A DNA stretch of 64,000 nucleotides, from the NCBI RefSeq assembly GCF_900465055.1, contig NZ_LS483250.1, positions 4,154,001-4,218,000 on the forward strand. The letters run 5' to 3'. The notes under the pieces are model-generated. The model had not been told where the DNA came from. It saw nothing but the letters and a program-made list of their open reading frames with translations, and made no database searches. The position numbers and the translations under genes are program-made. Below, one piece after another: positions 36,866 to 49,840 of the stretch. Every line of letters begins with the position of its first letter. Position 1 is the stretch's first letter. Origin of the DNA: Moritella yayanosii. GTDB lineage: Bacteria; Pseudomonadota; Gammaproteobacteria; Enterobacterales; Moritellaceae.

Positions 36866-38293
36866 ATGCCATCTGAAAGTCATTTGTTGAACTGGCAAGA
36901 GAGCCAAGAACTCGCTGAATCTATGCTACCGTTGTTAGGAAAGCTATATCGTAATAAAGGCGTAGAAGTATTAATTTACGGTCGCCCATTACAAAATGCA
37001 ACAGCAATTGATCTCCAAAAAGCACACCGCGTAGTGAAACGTCATGAAGGTCGTATTTTACCGTTCACTGAAACTTTCCCATTACTGCAAATTATCAGCG
37101 AACTACCAATTAGTAATGCTCAAATTGATATCGGACGTTTGGCTGTACGCTATTGGGCTGATAATGAAGATTCTACTGGTCTCGATGCATTCTTACGTGC
37201 TGAATTAGCACCTGCATTAAATAACGATACTCAGATTGAACCTCGTGATGTTGTGCTATACGGTTTTGGCCGTATTGGTCGTTTACTTGCGCGTTTACTT
37301 GTTGATAAATCGGGTGCGAGCAATCTATTACGTTTACGTGCCATTGTTGTACGTGGGGGTCCTGGCGATATCGAGAAGCGTGCTTCTTTATTACGTCGTG
37401 ACTCGGTACATGGCCAGTTTAATGGCACGATTGATATTGATGAAGAAAACAATGCCATCATTGCCAACGGTACTTATATTAAGCTCCTCTACTCAAATGG
37501 TCCTGATCAAATCGATTACACTGCGTACGGCATTCACAATGCGTTAGTAGTCGATAACACGGGTATCTGGCGTGATACTGAGGGCCTAAGTCTGCACTTA
37601 AAAGCCAAGGGTACAGAAAAAGTATTATTAACCGCACCAGGTAAAGGCGATATTAAAAATATTGTTTATGGTGTTAACCATATGGATATTTTACCTGAAG
37701 ATAACATCATATCTGCAGCAAGCTGTACCACGAATGCAATCACACCGGTACTGAAAATAATCCAAGATAGATATGGTATTGCGAACGGACACGTTGAAAC
37801 GGTGCATTCATATACTAATGATCAAAACTTGATTGATAACTACCATAAAGGTGATCGTCGTGGCCGTGGCGCTGCAATGAACATGGTATTAACGTCAACC
37901 GGCGCAGCATTGGCTGTAGCAAAAGCACTGCCTGAACTAAAAGGTAAGCTGACTGGTAACGCAATTCGTGTCCCTACGCCAAACGTATCAATGGCAATCA
38001 TTAACTTAAACCTTGAGAAAGAAGTTGAAAGAGAATCTCTAAACAGCTACTTACAAGAAATGTCGTTAAGTTCGCCATTACACAATCAAATTGATTTCAG
38101 TACATCTAAAGAATTAGTATCAACAGACATGGTTGGTAGCCGTTTCTCTGGTATTGTTGATTCATTAGCCACGATTGCTCAAGGTAACCGCGCTATATTA
38201 TACATTTGGTATGATAATGAGTTTGGTTATAGCTGCCAAGTATTGCGCGTAATGCAAAAAATGGCTGGTATCAACATGCACGAATTTGCATAA
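36866..38293 (+). CDS. Long-form glyceraldehyde-3-phosphate dehydrogenase with N-terminal extension
   Basis: 475 residues. A 125-residue helical N-terminal domain of unknown role (LNWQESQELAESMLPLLGKL, FTETFPLLQIISEL) precedes a complete GAPDH: Rossmann motif LYGFGRIGRLLARLL, catalytic AASCTTNAITPVLK with Cys287, and C-terminal WYDNEFGYSCQVLRV. Proteins of this layout occur in Vibrio and relatives beside the classic enzyme. The NAD/NADP preference is not clear to me, and a biosynthetic or gluconeogenic role is possible. A terminator follows. Confidence 0.9.
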   Translation: MPSESHLLNWQESQELAESMLPLLGKLYRNKGVEVLIYGRPLQNATAIDLQKAHRVVKRHEGRILPFTETFPLLQIISELPISNAQIDIGRLAVRYWADNEDSTGLDAFLRAELAPALNNDTQIEPRDVVLYGFGRIGRLLARLLVDKSGASNLLRLRAIVVRGGPGDIEKRASLLRRDSVHGQFNGTIDIDEENNAIIANGTYIKLLYSNGPDQIDYTAYGIHNALVVDNTGIWRDTEGLSLHLKAKGTEKVLLTAPGKGDIKNIVYGVNHMDILPEDNIISAASCTTNAITPVLKIIQDRYGIANGHVETVHSYTNDQNLIDNYHKGDRRGRGAAMNMVLTSTGAALAVAKALPELKGKLTGNAIRVPTPNVSMAIINLNLEKEVERESLNSYLQEMSLSSPLHNQIDFSTSKELVSTDMVGSRFSGIVDSLATIAQGNRAILYIWYDNEFGYSCQVLRVMQKMAGINMHEFA

Positions 38294-38328
38294 GAAAACT
38301 GTGTATTAAGATTAAGATTGTATTATTA

Positions 38329-38356
38329 AGGAAGCCAATTGGCTTCCTTTTTTTGT
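38329..38356 (+). terminator. Rho-independent terminator of the long GAPDH gene
   Basis: AAGGAAGCCAA pairs with TTGGCTTCCTT with almost no loop, followed by a run of seven T. It begins about 35 bp after the stop. Confidence 0.85.
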
Positions 38357-38499
38357 TTATAGCAAGCCGACGCGTTTCTGTGAAACGAGTAATGTACGCA
38401 CGATGTTGTAGTTTAAATTAGTGCGTATTTATAGTAGGGTTGCAGTATATATCATTATTCAGCAGGGGACGCCCCTGAGCATTAACCAAGGACGTAAAG

Positions 38500-38790
38500 A
38501 TGTCAGTTGATAAGTTACTTGAAAGCATGACACCAGAAGTATATGAAAAGCTTAAAACGGCTGTAGAGCTAGGTAAATGGGAAAGTGGTGTGGTATTGAC
38601 GCCAGCACAAAAAGATAGCTCACTGCAAGCTGTGATGCTGTATCAGTCACGATTCAATACCGAACCTGAACATTTTACAATTGGTACTGATGGTGAAATA
38701 GCCATGCTTAAAAAATCAGTGTTAAAGCAACAATTCAGAGAGAAAAAAGCAGCGCAGGAAGAAGAGATTTTACGCGTTGATGTTGAATGA
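38500..38790 (+). CDS. DUF1315 family protein (YeaC-like)
   Basis: 96 residues, soluble. The family core is visible: LLESMTPEVYEKLKTAVELGKW, then GVVLTPAQKDSSLQAVMLYQSR. The C-terminal tail is highly charged (QFREKKAAQEEEILRVDVE). Function unknown; E. coli YeaC is the best-known member. Ribosome site AAGGACG before the ATG. It stands alone between the second GAPDH and infA. Confidence 0.82.
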   Translation: MSVDKLLESMTPEVYEKLKTAVELGKWESGVVLTPAQKDSSLQAVMLYQSRFNTEPEHFTIGTDGEIAMLKKSVLKQQFREKKAAQEEEILRVDVE

Positions 38791-38911
38791 TCTATAACGA
38801 CTTGTAATCAAGATATTGGGCTGTGGACTTATAATCGAGTTGTAGGTAGTCTGAAATTGAGGGGGGGGATAGAGTAGTTGCGGTTGTTGAAAATGCAGTA
38901 AATTACAGACC

Positions 38912-38942
38912 TAAAAAAACCAGCCTTACGCTGGTTTTTTTA
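38912..38942. terminator. Bidirectional terminator between DUF1315 gene and infA
   Basis: AAAAAAACCAGC (38913-38924) with GCTGGTTTTTTT (38930-38941), loop CTTAC, with A/T runs on both sides, so it can work in both directions. It lies immediately after infA on the minus strand. Confidence 0.88.
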
Positions 38943-38953
38943 GAGGCTCGTGA

Positions 38954-39187
<234 letters not shown>

Positions 39188-39308
39188 TTAATTATAATAG
39201 CTATATTTGACCGCAAGATGATGCCAGATTTACACAGGCCTGTATATATTATAGGTAAGTTATTTACGTTTTATTTTCTTAACGCTTATTATTGACTCTT
39301 CGGCGGTA

Positions 39309-39992
39309 TTAGCCCTGCCACTTTCCTGCAATTAAGCGCTGATGTGGGTTAAAGTTAACCTTGTAATTCATCTTGCTACATTGATCTACTTGATAGCCTA
39401 AATACAGCCATTTCTTTCCTGTGTTCTTTGCTAAAATTAGTTGTTGTAAAATTGCATAGGTACCTAAGGAGAGAGTCAGGAACTTAGGGTCATAAAAGCA
39501 ATACATGGCACTCATGCTATCTGTCATCACATCGGTGACGGCGACCGCGACGAGGACGTTATCAAGATAAAATTCGAGAAACGTTGGCGTTAACCAGGCG
39601 CTAGTAATAAAACTATCATACTGAGACTGACTGGCGGGATACATAGCGCCATCACTGTGCAGGGTATTTATGTAACGCTCGTATAATGGATAATAATCTG
39701 ATTGTGGCTGGTGGCTAACCCGCATTTCAATGTGCTTGTTTTTGTTGAGTAATCGTTTCTGGCTTTTGCTTGGCTTAAATAACTGACTATCAATGCGGAT
39801 TGATTGACATGCTTGGCAAGTTTGGCAATGCGGTCGATAAACATCATTGCCACTGCGACGAAAACCGTTAAATAGTAAAACTTCATAACCGGATTGATCA
39901 TGTAATTTTGCATCTTGAACAACGAGGATTTGCTCTTGTTGATCATTTAGGTAGTTGCAAGGCACTGGTGGGGTTAAGGCGACTTTAATCAT
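39309..39992 (-). CDS. bpt: Aspartate/glutamate leucyltransferase Bpt (N-end rule)
   Basis: Transfers leucine from Leu-tRNA to N-terminal Asp or Glu of proteins, marking them for ClpS/ClpAP degradation. It has 227 residues. The N-terminal zinc/cysteine cluster is visible: CNYL and later YRPHCQTCQACQSIRI. Then KSQKRLLNKNK and the GNAT-like C-terminal part with YLGYQVDQCSKMNYK. It lies 10 bp downstream of aat on the same strand, so both N-end-rule transferases are co-transcribed. Confidence 0.94.
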   Translation of the reverse strand: MIKVALTPPVPCNYLNDQQEQILVVQDAKLHDQSGYEVLLFNGFRRSGNDVYRPHCQTCQACQSIRIDSQLFKPSKSQKRLLNKNKHIEMRVSHQPQSDYYPLYERYINTLHSDGAMYPASQSQYDSFITSAWLTPTFLEFYLDNVLVAVAVTDVMTDSMSAMYCFYDPKFLTLSLGTYAILQQLILAKNTGKKWLYLGYQVDQCSKMNYKVNFNPHQRLIAGKWQG

Positions 39993-40002
39993 ATTGTGAT
40001 TC

Positions 40003-40731
40003 CTAGGTATTGGCCTTATCTATTAAGTCTAATACAAGCGCTTGAGGCTGCCATCGCTGTTGTTGAACTGTCGTGTTCTGACTGTTGAGTTGGTTGATAA
40101 AAGTTTCGCGGCTAATTTCAATTGCGCCTAGTGATGCGAGGTGTTTATTATGTAATTGGCAATCAATCAATTTACAGCCAATATTCAGCAGATGTTGTTG
40201 CAGAGCGATAAAGGCGATTTTAGAGGCGTCAGTAACGGTATGAAACATAGATTCACCACAGAAGATATCGTCAATATACAAGCCATATAATCCGCCGACG
40301 AGTTGCCCCTCTTGCCATACTTCAATAGAGTGTGCAAAGCCCATTTTATGCAGTTGTAAATAGGCATCTTGCATGGTAGCCGTGATCCAAGTATCACTCG
40401 AATAACCACGTGGTTCTGCGCAAGATTCAATCACCTCTGCAAATGCATTATTAATCGAAAAGGTAAAGTTTTGACGACGAAAAGACTTACGTAAGCTACG
40501 TGATATATGCATCTTACCGGGTGCTAATACCATGCGCTGACTTGGTGACCACCATAGAATAGGCTGACCGTCTTCAAACCAAGGGAAAATACCTTGCTGA
40601 TAAGCATGTACAAGCCGTTCTGGATTGAGATCGCCACCCATAGCAAGTAAACCATCGGGCTCAGCTAACGCAGTATTAACTGCTGGGAAGTAACTTAAGT
40701 CGTGATTCAGTTCTGGTAAATAGATTGGCAT
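40003..40731 (-). CDS. aat: Leucyl/phenylalanyl-tRNA-protein transferase Aat
   Basis: Adds Leu or Phe to N-terminal Lys/Arg, a partner to Bpt in the N-end rule. It has 242 residues from the ATG at 40731 (MPIYLPELNHDLSYFP), which matches the family start. Motifs: EPDGLLAMGGDLNPERL, GIFPWFEDGQPILWWSP, and GLYIDDIFCGESMFH. A GTG 54 bp upstream opens the same frame but lies inside the trxB terminator. No proper Shine-Dalgarno is seen before the ATG: the coding strand there reads CTCCTCC. Confidence 0.93.
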   Translation of the reverse strand: MPIYLPELNHDLSYFPAVNTALAEPDGLLAMGGDLNPERLVHAYQQGIFPWFEDGQPILWWSPSQRMVLAPGKMHISRSLRKSFRRQNFTFSINNAFAEVIESCAEPRGYSSDTWITATMQDAYLQLHKMGFAHSIEVWQEGQLVGGLYGLYIDDIFCGESMFHTVTDASKIAFIALQQHLLNIGCKLIDCQLHNKHLASLGAIEISRETFINQLNSQNTTVQQQRWQPQALVLDLIDKANT

Positions 40732-40751
40732 AATAGGAGGAGTCTTGAAAA

Positions 40752-40787
40752 AGGGTCTTGAAAAAGGTGATACCCTCGGTATCACCT
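40752..40787 (-). terminator. Rho-independent terminator of trxB
   Basis: Perfect 9-bp stem GGTGATACC/GGTATCACC (40767-40787) with a 3-base loop. On the minus strand TTTTTC follows. It lies 17 bp after the trxB stop and 36 bp before aat. Confidence 0.82.
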
Positions 40788-40803
40788 TAGCAGAATAAAC
40801 AGA

Positions 40804-42221
<1,418 letters not shown>

Positions 42222-42716
42222 ATGATGGAAGTAAAAACTCGACCAATGAAGGAACTAGATCGAATCGACCGTAATATTCTTAATGAATTACAAAAAGACG
42301 GCCGAATTTCCAATGTAGAGTTGTCGAAACGTGTAGGCTTGAGTCCTACGCCATGTTTAGAGCGCGTACGTCGCTTAGAACGCCAAGGATATATTTTAGG
42401 TTATACCGCAATTCTAAATCCACAATTTCTGGATGCTTCATTGCTTGTTTTTGTTGAAATTACCTTAAATCGTGGTGCTGCTGATGTGTTCGAGCAATTC
42501 AACAAAGCTGTTCAAGAACTTGAAGAAATTCAAGAATGTCATTTAGTATCTGGCGATTTCGATTATTTATTAAAAACACGTGTATCTGATATGTCAGCTT
42601 ATCGTCGTTTACTTGGTGAAACACTATTACGTTTACCGGGTGTTAATGACACACGTACCTATGTTGTTATGGAAGAAGTTAAACAAAGTAACCGTTTAGT
42701 TATTAAAACGCGTTAA
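42222..42716 (+). CDS. lrp: Leucine-responsive regulatory protein Lrp
   Basis: Global feast/famine regulator. It has about 164 residues and is nearly identical in pattern to E. coli Lrp: KELDRIDRNILNELQKDGR, the helix-turn-helix VELSKRVGLSPTPCLERVRR, then the AsnC/RAM effector domain HLVSGDFDYLLKTR and the C-terminus EEVKQSNRLVIKTR. Start at 42222 or 42225 behind AAGGGTGG; an in-frame GTG at 42210 is unlikely. It lies between trxB and ftsK as in E. coli. Terminator downstream. Confidence 0.97.
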   Translation: MMEVKTRPMKELDRIDRNILNELQKDGRISNVELSKRVGLSPTPCLERVRRLERQGYILGYTAILNPQFLDASLLVFVEITLNRGAADVFEQFNKAVQELEEIQECHLVSGDFDYLLKTRVSDMSAYRRLLGETLLRLPGVNDTRTYVVMEEVKQSNRLVIKTR

Positions 42717-42782
42717 TCTCACTGTTTATACATAATCTTTTAGCGTAATCCTAGATTAACGCAAATAAAGTGATAAATAATC

Positions 42783-42812
42783 AACAAGCGGCATATTGCC
42801 GCTTGTTTTGTT
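42783..42812 (+). terminator. Rho-independent terminator of lrp
   Basis: ACAAGCGGCA pairs with TGCCGCTTGT around a TAT loop, followed by TTTGTTT. Confidence 0.85.
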
Positions 42813-42944
42813 TCTAGCATTTAATTAAAGTTGATAGCATATATACCCAAGTAACCTTAATTCGGTTTGCTGATATCGCATCTTGAAGTAAGTTGGGTAA
42901 AGTAGATAACGTAACATCGTCGCTTTCAAGAGTCATAAATCAAG

Positions 42945-45524
42945 ATGAACAAATTTAATTTAGCTATTCCATCCAAATATCTTGCGCCATTATCCGGTAT
43001 CCAGCGTGTCTTTGAAGTCGGATTTATCCTGTCTACCTTTATTGCTTGTTATGCCATGGTCGCATTAGTGAGCTTTGATCCTGCCGATCCGTCATGGTCG
43101 CAAACCAGCTGGGAAGGCCCAGCTAAAAATGCCGCCGGCTCATTCGGTGCTTGGATCGGGGATGTGCTGTTTTTTACCTTTGGTCTTTATGCGTATGTAA
43201 TACCATTGGCATTTGTGTCATTAGCCTGGTTTATATTTTGGCGTCCAAGACAGCTTGATGAAATAGACTTTTTTACTGTCGGTTTACGTATGATCGGTAC
43301 ATTATTATTACTTATCGGTGTGTGTGGATTGGCATCTGTTAACTTTGATGATCTGTATTATTTTTCATCGGGTGGTTTAATTGGCGATGTTGTTGAACAG
43401 GCAATTAGTGAGCTATTTGGGGTGTTAGGATCAACGCTTATTTTACTGAGTTTTGTCGCGATTGGTTTTACGCTGTTAACGGGTATATCTTGGTTGACTA
43501 TCGTTGATATGCTTGGCGCTGGGGTGATTAATATTTGCCAATATAGCATTGATAAAGTGACAGCATTAAGCAATCGACAAGCGTCAGTCGTGGCTAATGA
43601 AGCCGTGGTTGATACGGAACACGATGACCTGAGCGTGTCGAAAATAGCGGAGACGCCAATAACTGTACAACCAGTAGATGCACTTGATGACGTAACGGAT
43701 ATGTCATTTACTGCTGCCCGACAAGAACCATCAATATCAGCATTTGAGGTCTCAGATGTTGAGCCTAATGATGATGATCAATTTACGCGTGATAATATGA
43801 TTGCCGCCGATAACGTTGATCGACAGAATGTAGATGACGATAGCGCTGACGAAACGATTATTGTCGAGCAACAATTAGAGTTAGACCAGATGGAACCAGT
43901 ATTGGCACCGGTATTCCAGATTAATAATAATAATACTGATACTGATACTGATACTGATACTGATAATGGTTTTGAAATTGTTGGTGACCAAGTCGTATCA
44001 ACTAATCCACTGCAATTTAAAGAAAAACCAGTTACTTTACTACCGGGATTAGAGTTATTAGATAAACCCAATAAAAAAGCCAATCCGATATCTCAAGCCG
44101 AGCTGGATCATGTCGCGCGCTTAGTCGAAGAGAAATTATTAGAATTTAATATTATAGCGAAAGTGGTTGATGTGTATCCAGGGCCGGTTATTACCCGTTT
44201 TGAATTAGATTTAGCGCCAGGTATTAAAGTCAGCAAGATCTCAGCATTATCGAAAGACTTAGCCCGTTCATTATCTGCGATGAGCGTACGTATTGTGGAA
44301 GTGATCCCGGGTAAATCGGTTATTGGCCTTGAACTGCCGAACAAGTATAGAGAAACAGTTTATTTATCTGATGTGATGTCTAGCCCAGCATTTATTAACG
44401 CCAAGTCAAAAACATCCGTGGTGTTAGGTCATGATATTGCGGGTGATGCCGTGGTGGTCGATTTAGCTAAAATGCCGCATTTATTGGTTGCTGGTACAAC
44501 AGGCTCGGGTAAATCGGTGGGTGTGAACGTGATGATCATGAGTTTGCTGTACAAGGCATCGCCAGAAGAAGTGCGTATGATCATGATCGATCCAAAAATG
44601 TTGGAACTTTCTGTGTATGAAGGTATCCCACATTTATTAACCGAAGTCGTTACCGACATGAAAGATGCCGCAAACGCGCTGCGCTGGTGTGTGGGTGAAA
44701 TGGAACGACGTTATAAATTATTGTCAGCCGTTGGTGTTCGTAACTTGGCTGGCTTTAATACTAAAATACAACAAGCGATTGATGCTGGCCAGCCAATACT
44801 CGACCCGTTGTGGAAGCCAGGCGATAGTATGGATGAGACCGCACCAGAGTTGATTAAGCTACCTGCGATTGTGGTTATCGTCGATGAGTTTGCCGATATG
44901 ATGATGATTGTGGGTAAAAAAGTTGAAGAACTGATTGCACGTATTGCGCAAAAAGCGCGTGCTGCGGGTATCCATTTAATCTTAGCAACTCAACGTCCTT
45001 CTGTTGATGTGATCACTGGCTTAATTAAAGCGAATATCCCAACCCGTATTGCATTCCAGGTATCAAGTAAAATTGACTCTCGTACAATTCTTGATCAAGC
45101 GGGTGCTGAGACCCTATTAGGGATGGGTGATATGTTGTATCAGCCTGCGGGTACCAGTGTGCCAATTCGTGTTCACGGGGCATTTGTTGATGACCATGAA
45201 GTACATCGTGTGGTAGCCGATTGGAAATTACGTGGTAAACCGAATTATATTGATGAGATCTTAAATGGCGAAGCGACCGCTGATACCTTACTGCCGGGTG
45301 AAGTCGCTGAAGGTTCATCTGATGTTGATGAGTTATTTGATCAAGCGGTATATCATGTAACAGAAACGCGTCGAGGTTCTGTCTCGGGCGTACAACGTAA
45401 ATTCAAAATCGGTTATAACCGTGCCGCCCGTATTGTCGAAGAGATGGAAGTGCAAGGTATCGTCAGTTCTCCAGGGAATAATGGTAATCGAGAAGTACTG
45501 GCACCACCGCCACCAAAGGATTAA
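42945..45524 (+). CDS. ftsK: DNA translocase FtsK
   Basis: Septum-bound motor that pumps DNA and activates XerCD/dif resolution at division. It has 859 residues, short for the family because the linker is brief. Four membrane segments lie in residues 20-190. An acidic, low-complexity linker follows (about 200-365), with an NNNN plus five-fold TD repeat at 327-340. Then comes the motor: Walker [16 protein letters not shown] (about 511-525) and Walker [13 protein letters not shown]. The C-terminal gamma domain (about 795-855, [20 protein letters not shown]) reads KOPS. lolA starts 3 bp after the stop. Confidence 0.96.
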   Translation: MNKFNLAIPSKYLAPLSGIQRVFEVGFILSTFIACYAMVALVSFDPADPSWSQTSWEGPAKNAAGSFGAWIGDVLFFTFGLYAYVIPLAFVSLAWFIFWRPRQLDEIDFFTVGLRMIGTLLLLIGVCGLASVNFDDLYYFSSGGLIGDVVEQAISELFGVLGSTLILLSFVAIGFTLLTGISWLTIVDMLGAGVINICQYSIDKVTALSNRQASVVANEAVVDTEHDDLSVSKIAETPITVQPVDALDDVTDMSFTAARQEPSISAFEVSDVEPNDDDQFTRDNMIAADNVDRQNVDDDSADETIIVEQQLELDQMEPVLAPVFQINNNNTDTDTDTDTDNGFEIVGDQVVSTNPLQFKEKPVTLLPGLELLDKPNKKANPISQAELDHVARLVEEKLLEFNIIAKVVDVYPGPVITRFELDLAPGIKVSKISALSKDLARSLSAMSVRIVEVIPGKSVIGLELPNKYRETVYLSDVMSSPAFINAKSKTSVVLGHDIAGDAVVVDLAKMPHLLVAGTTGSGKSVGVNVMIMSLLYKASPEEVRMIMIDPKMLELSVYEGIPHLLTEVVTDMKDAANALRWCVGEMERRYKLLSAVGVRNLAGFNTKIQQAIDAGQPILDPLWKPGDSMDETAPELIKLPAIVVIVDEFADMMMIVGKKVEELIARIAQKARAAGIHLILATQRPSVDVITGLIKANIPTRIAFQVSSKIDSRTILDQAGAETLLGMGDMLYQPAGTSVPIRVHGAFVDDHEVHRVVADWKLRGKPNYIDEILNGEATADTLLPGEVAEGSSDVDELFDQAVYHVTETRRGSVSGVQRKFKIGYNRAARIVEEMEVQGIVSSPGNNGNREVLAPPPPKD
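43923..43964 (+). repeat. In-frame microsatellite in the ftsK linker
   Basis: Four AAT triplets (43923-43934) are followed by five perfect copies of the hexamer ACTGAT (43935-43964). They encode Asn4 and (Thr-Asp)5 in the unstructured linker. Copy-number change by slippage would keep the frame and only alter linker length. Confidence 0.9.
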
Positions 45525-45527
45525 TTG

Positions 45528-46148
45528 ATGAGAAATAAAATGTCATTAAAAAAAATATTAGCAACCGCAGTATTAATGACTGCGTCTATGCTAACGAACG
45601 CGCAAAGCGTAAAACAAGAATTACAAGACCAACTTGCTCAGTTAAAGCCATTCAGTGCTGACTTTACTCAAATAGTGACGTCGGCTGAGGGGGATAACCT
45701 TTCGACTGCACAGGGCGTGATGCAATTGCAGCGTCCCAATCAATTTCGCTGGGAAACCGTGTCACCAGACGAACAGTTAATTGTTTCTGATGGTGAAAGT
45801 ATATGGTTGTATAATCCTTTTGTGGAACAAGTTAGTATTTACTCACTTAAAGATGCCATTGCTAATACCCCCTTCATGCTTATTGCGGGGTCAGAGCAAA
45901 CGGCTTGGGAAAGTTATCGAGTAACAAAACAAGCCGGTGTCTATACCGTGATCACGCCCAATGATCCTACCGCAGCGGTATTGACCTTACAGTTTAAGCA
46001 AGGTGAAATCACCCAATTCTCGGTACAAGAGCAACAAGGTCAACATAGCCAATTTGCTTTAACAAATCATAAGACAATGAACAAGATCGATCTTGCGCTG
46101 TTTACTTTTAATATCCCAGAAGATACAGATATAGATGACCAACGCTAA
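45528..46148 (+). CDS. lolA: Outer-membrane lipoprotein carrier LolA
   Basis: Periplasmic chaperone that carries lipoproteins from LolCDE to LolB. It has 206 residues with a signal peptide ([18 protein letters not shown], cut before QSVKQEL). Family pattern: [34 protein letters not shown], and [16 protein letters not shown]. The ATG at 45528 follows AAAGGA. The stop shares its A with the ATG of rarA, so translation is coupled. The ftsK-lolA-rarA order is conserved. Confidence 0.95.
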   Translation: MRNKMSLKKILATAVLMTASMLTNAQSVKQELQDQLAQLKPFSADFTQIVTSAEGDNLSTAQGVMQLQRPNQFRWETVSPDEQLIVSDGESIWLYNPFVEQVSIYSLKDAIANTPFMLIAGSEQTAWESYRVTKQAGVYTVITPNDPTAAVLTLQFKQGEITQFSVQEQQGQHSQFALTNHKTMNKIDLALFTFNIPEDTDIDDQR

Positions 46149-47482
46149 TGAATAATACGATGTCACTTGATTTTAGTTCTGATTTCCAACCACTAGCGGC
46201 CAGAATGCGACCAGAAAAAATGTCGCAATATATTGGCCAAACCCATATTCTCGGTGAAGGAAAACCCTTACATTGTGCATTATTAGCTGGTCATGCCCAC
46301 TCGATGATTTTATGGGGACCACCTGGCACGGGGAAAACCACCATCGCAGAGATGATCGCGCATTACTGTGATGCCAAAGTTGAGCGAGTACATGCCGTTA
46401 CATCAGGTATTAAAGATATTCGTTTAGCGATAGAAAAAGCCAAAGATAATGCCATTCAAGGTTTCCGTACCATTTTATTTGTCGATGAAGTGCATCGCTT
46501 TAATAAAAGCCAACAAGATGCATTTTTACCGCATATCGAAGATGGCACCATTATCTTTATCGGCGCGACGACCGAAAATCCGTCATTTGAATTAAACAAT
46601 GCATTGCTATCACGTGCCCGTGTGTATGTACTGAAAAAGTTAACCGCTGACGAGATCCAACAAGTTATTGATCAAGCATTAGCGGATACGCGTGGTTTAG
46701 CCAAAGTTAAATTTAACTTTGCGCCAGGTGTTAAAGAAAAACTCTGTGAGTTAGCGGATGGTGATGCCAGAAAGAGCCTTAATTATCTCGAACTATTAAA
46801 TGATATGGCGGAAGATGAAGGGCAAGGCAAATTTATCACCCTTGAAAGGCTGATGTCTGTGGTGGGTCGTAAAGTAAATAGTTTTGATAATAAAGGTGAG
46901 CTTTACTATGACCTGATGTCAGCACTGCATAAATCAATCCGTGGTTCATCACCGGATGCCGCCTTGTATTGGTTTGCACGTATGCTCGCTGGTGGCTGTG
47001 ATCCCCTACATGTGGCGCGCCGTTTGCTGGCTATAGCCTCAGAAGATATTGGTAATGCTGACCCAAGAGCAATGCAAGTTGCCGTATCGGCATGGGATTG
47101 TTTTAGTCGCGTTGGTGCTTATGAAGGTGAACGAGCCATCGCTCAAGCCATTGTCTATCTGGCATCGGCGGCCAAGAGTAATGCTGTGTATACGGCATTT
47201 TCGCAGGCCAAAATGTTAGTACAAGAACAACCTGATTTTGATGTGCCGATGCACTTACGCAATGCGCCGACTAAACTAATGTCGGATCTCGGCTATGGTG
47301 ATGGTTATCGTTATGCGCATGATGAAGTAGGGGCGTACGCATCCGGTGAATGTTATATGCCGGAAGCATTACAAGGTACTAAGTTATATCATCCTGTGGA
47401 TCGAGGTGTTGAAAAGCAAATTAAGCAAAAACTCGATTATCTCCATCAACTTGATCTCAATAGCTCTCGAAAACGCTATTAA
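46148..47482 (+). CDS. rarA: Replication-associated recombination protein RarA
   Basis: AAA+ ATPase of the clamp-loader type that acts at stalled forks. It has 444 residues. N-terminal [20 protein letters not shown], Walker [11 protein letters not shown], Walker [17 protein letters not shown], sensor 1 [20 protein letters not shown], then helical oligomerisation domain with [17 protein letters not shown] and [10 protein letters not shown]. It overlaps lolA by one base and sits in the ftsK-lolA-rarA-serS order of E. coli. Confidence 0.96.
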   Translation: MNNTMSLDFSSDFQPLAARMRPEKMSQYIGQTHILGEGKPLHCALLAGHAHSMILWGPPGTGKTTIAEMIAHYCDAKVERVHAVTSGIKDIRLAIEKAKDNAIQGFRTILFVDEVHRFNKSQQDAFLPHIEDGTIIFIGATTENPSFELNNALLSRARVYVLKKLTADEIQQVIDQALADTRGLAKVKFNFAPGVKEKLCELADGDARKSLNYLELLNDMAEDEGQGKFITLERLMSVVGRKVNSFDNKGELYYDLMSALHKSIRGSSPDAALYWFARMLAGGCDPLHVARRLLAIASEDIGNADPRAMQVAVSAWDCFSRVGAYEGERAIAQAIVYLASAAKSNAVYTAFSQAKMLVQEQPDFDVPMHLRNAPTKLMSDLGYGDGYRYAHDEVGAYASGECYMPEALQGTKLYHPVDRGVEKQIKQKLDYLHQLDLNSSRKRY

Positions 47483-47490
47483 TAATTAAC

Positions 47491-47537
47491 GGTACGATCA
47501 ACGAATAAATGAAGCAGGGTACGATCAATGAATAATT
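47491..47537 (+). repeat. Short direct duplication at the crcB start
   Basis: GGTACGATCAACGAATAAAT (47491-47510) is repeated with three changes at 47518-47537, period 27. The second copy contains the crcB ATG; the first has ACG in its place. Confidence 0.75.
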
Positions 47538-47911
47538 TAGCATTATACGGTTTTGTTGCACTTGGTGGTGCAACCGGTGCAGTCTTGCGAACGTTTATTG
47601 CCCAAACTGCAACCGCTGTGCTGGGTAAGGGCTTTCCTTATGGCACGTTAATCGTCAATATCCTCGGGTCATTATTGATGGGTATATTGTTTGCCTTGCT
47701 TGATAATAACCTTGTTGTGGAAACGCCCTGGCGGCAACTTATCGGCTTAGGCTTCTTAGGTGCATTGACGACGTTCTCGACATTTTCGATGGATTCGTTG
47801 TTGTTATTACAGCAAGGTGAGTGGTTGAAAGCAGCGCTAAATGTATCTTTAAACGTGTCAGTGTGTATTTTTGTTGCATATTTAGGTATGCGCTTAGTCT
47901 TTCGAGCATAA
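47528..47911 (+). CDS. crcB: Fluoride channel CrcB/Fluc
   Basis: Four-helix inner-membrane channel that exports fluoride as a dual-topology dimer. It has 127 residues. Motifs: GGATGAVLRTFIA, the glycine/asparagine-rich FPYGTLIVNILGSLLMG, and the sodium/phenylalanine-box region GALTTFSTFSMD. Inserted between rarA and serS, relative to E. coli. I saw no fluoride riboswitch upstream; only a 27-bp-period duplication lies there. Confidence 0.93.
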   Translation: MNNLALYGFVALGGATGAVLRTFIAQTATAVLGKGFPYGTLIVNILGSLLMGILFALLDNNLVVETPWRQLIGLGFLGALTTFSTFSMDSLLLLQQGEWLKAALNVSLNVSVCIFVAYLGMRLVFRA

Positions 47912-48053
47912 AGCCCCGTATTTTAAGTATAAATACCGTGATGAAAGTGTAAATTCACGTTAAAATAATACGTGTTAATAATACCAACAGATATTTCTGA
48001 CCGAGTGCAAGGAAACAGTACTCAGGTCGAAATAAAACAAGCAGAGTAGGTAA

Positions 48054-49343
<1,290 letters not shown>

Positions 49344-49372
49344 TCTGACGGCTAATAAAAAATGTGTTAAAT

Positions 49373-49413
49373 AAAAGCCCCGCTGAGTTATGCGAATAAT
49401 TCGGCGGGGCTTT
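49373..49413 (+). terminator. Rho-independent terminator of serS
   Basis: AAAAGCCCCGC pairs with GCGGGGCTTTT, enclosing an imperfect inner stem, and is followed by TTTGG. It begins about 30 bp after serS. Confidence 0.85.
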
Positions 49414-49480
49414 TTGGTTTCTAGTTTAACAAAACCCCGTCATTAATCATGTTATGGGGCCTGTTAATCTAAAGTATCAG

Positions 49481-49810
49481 TTAAAGGCATTTTGCTGGTT
49501 TAGGTAAGCCTGCAATTTTGGTTGCTTGTTTCGCTGGGCCTTTAGGAAACAGTTTATATAAATAGATACTATTGCCTTTATCAGCACCGAGTTTCTTCGC
49601 CATCGCTTTAACTAATGCGCGAATAGCGGGTGAAGTATTGTATTCGAGATAAAAGTTACGCACGAAGTGAACAACTTCCCAATGTGCAGGGCTTAAGCTG
49701 ATACTTTCTTGTTCTGCAAGCAGCGGCGCAAGTGCTTCGCTCCAATCACTCGAGTTAAGTAAATAACCTTGTTTGTCGGTGGAGATCTCTTGTTCGTTGA
49801 TAATTAACAT
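49481..49810 (-). CDS. tusE: Sulfur-relay protein TusE (DsrC family)
   Basis: Accepts persulfide sulfur from TusBCD and passes it to MnmA for 2-thiouridine in tRNA. It has 109 residues. Family pattern: [40 protein letters not shown], and the C-terminal arm GLPKPAKCL with the penultimate sulfur-carrying Cys108. It lies downstream of yccA on the same strand, separated by a terminator; the pair is also adjacent in E. coli. Confidence 0.94.
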   Translation of the reverse strand: MLIINEQEISTDKQGYLLNSSDWSEALAPLLAEQESISLSPAHWEVVHFVRNFYLEYNTSPAIRALVKAMAKKLGADKGNSIYLYKLFPKGPAKQATKIAGLPKPAKCL

Positions 49811-49840
49811 AGGCTTAAACTAATCGTAGAGGGAAAATAA

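Noticed and set aside
47483-47527. Fluoride riboswitch upstream of crcB
   Set aside because: Only 45 bp separate rarA and crcB, and I see no pseudoknot-like pairing; the region is a short duplication.
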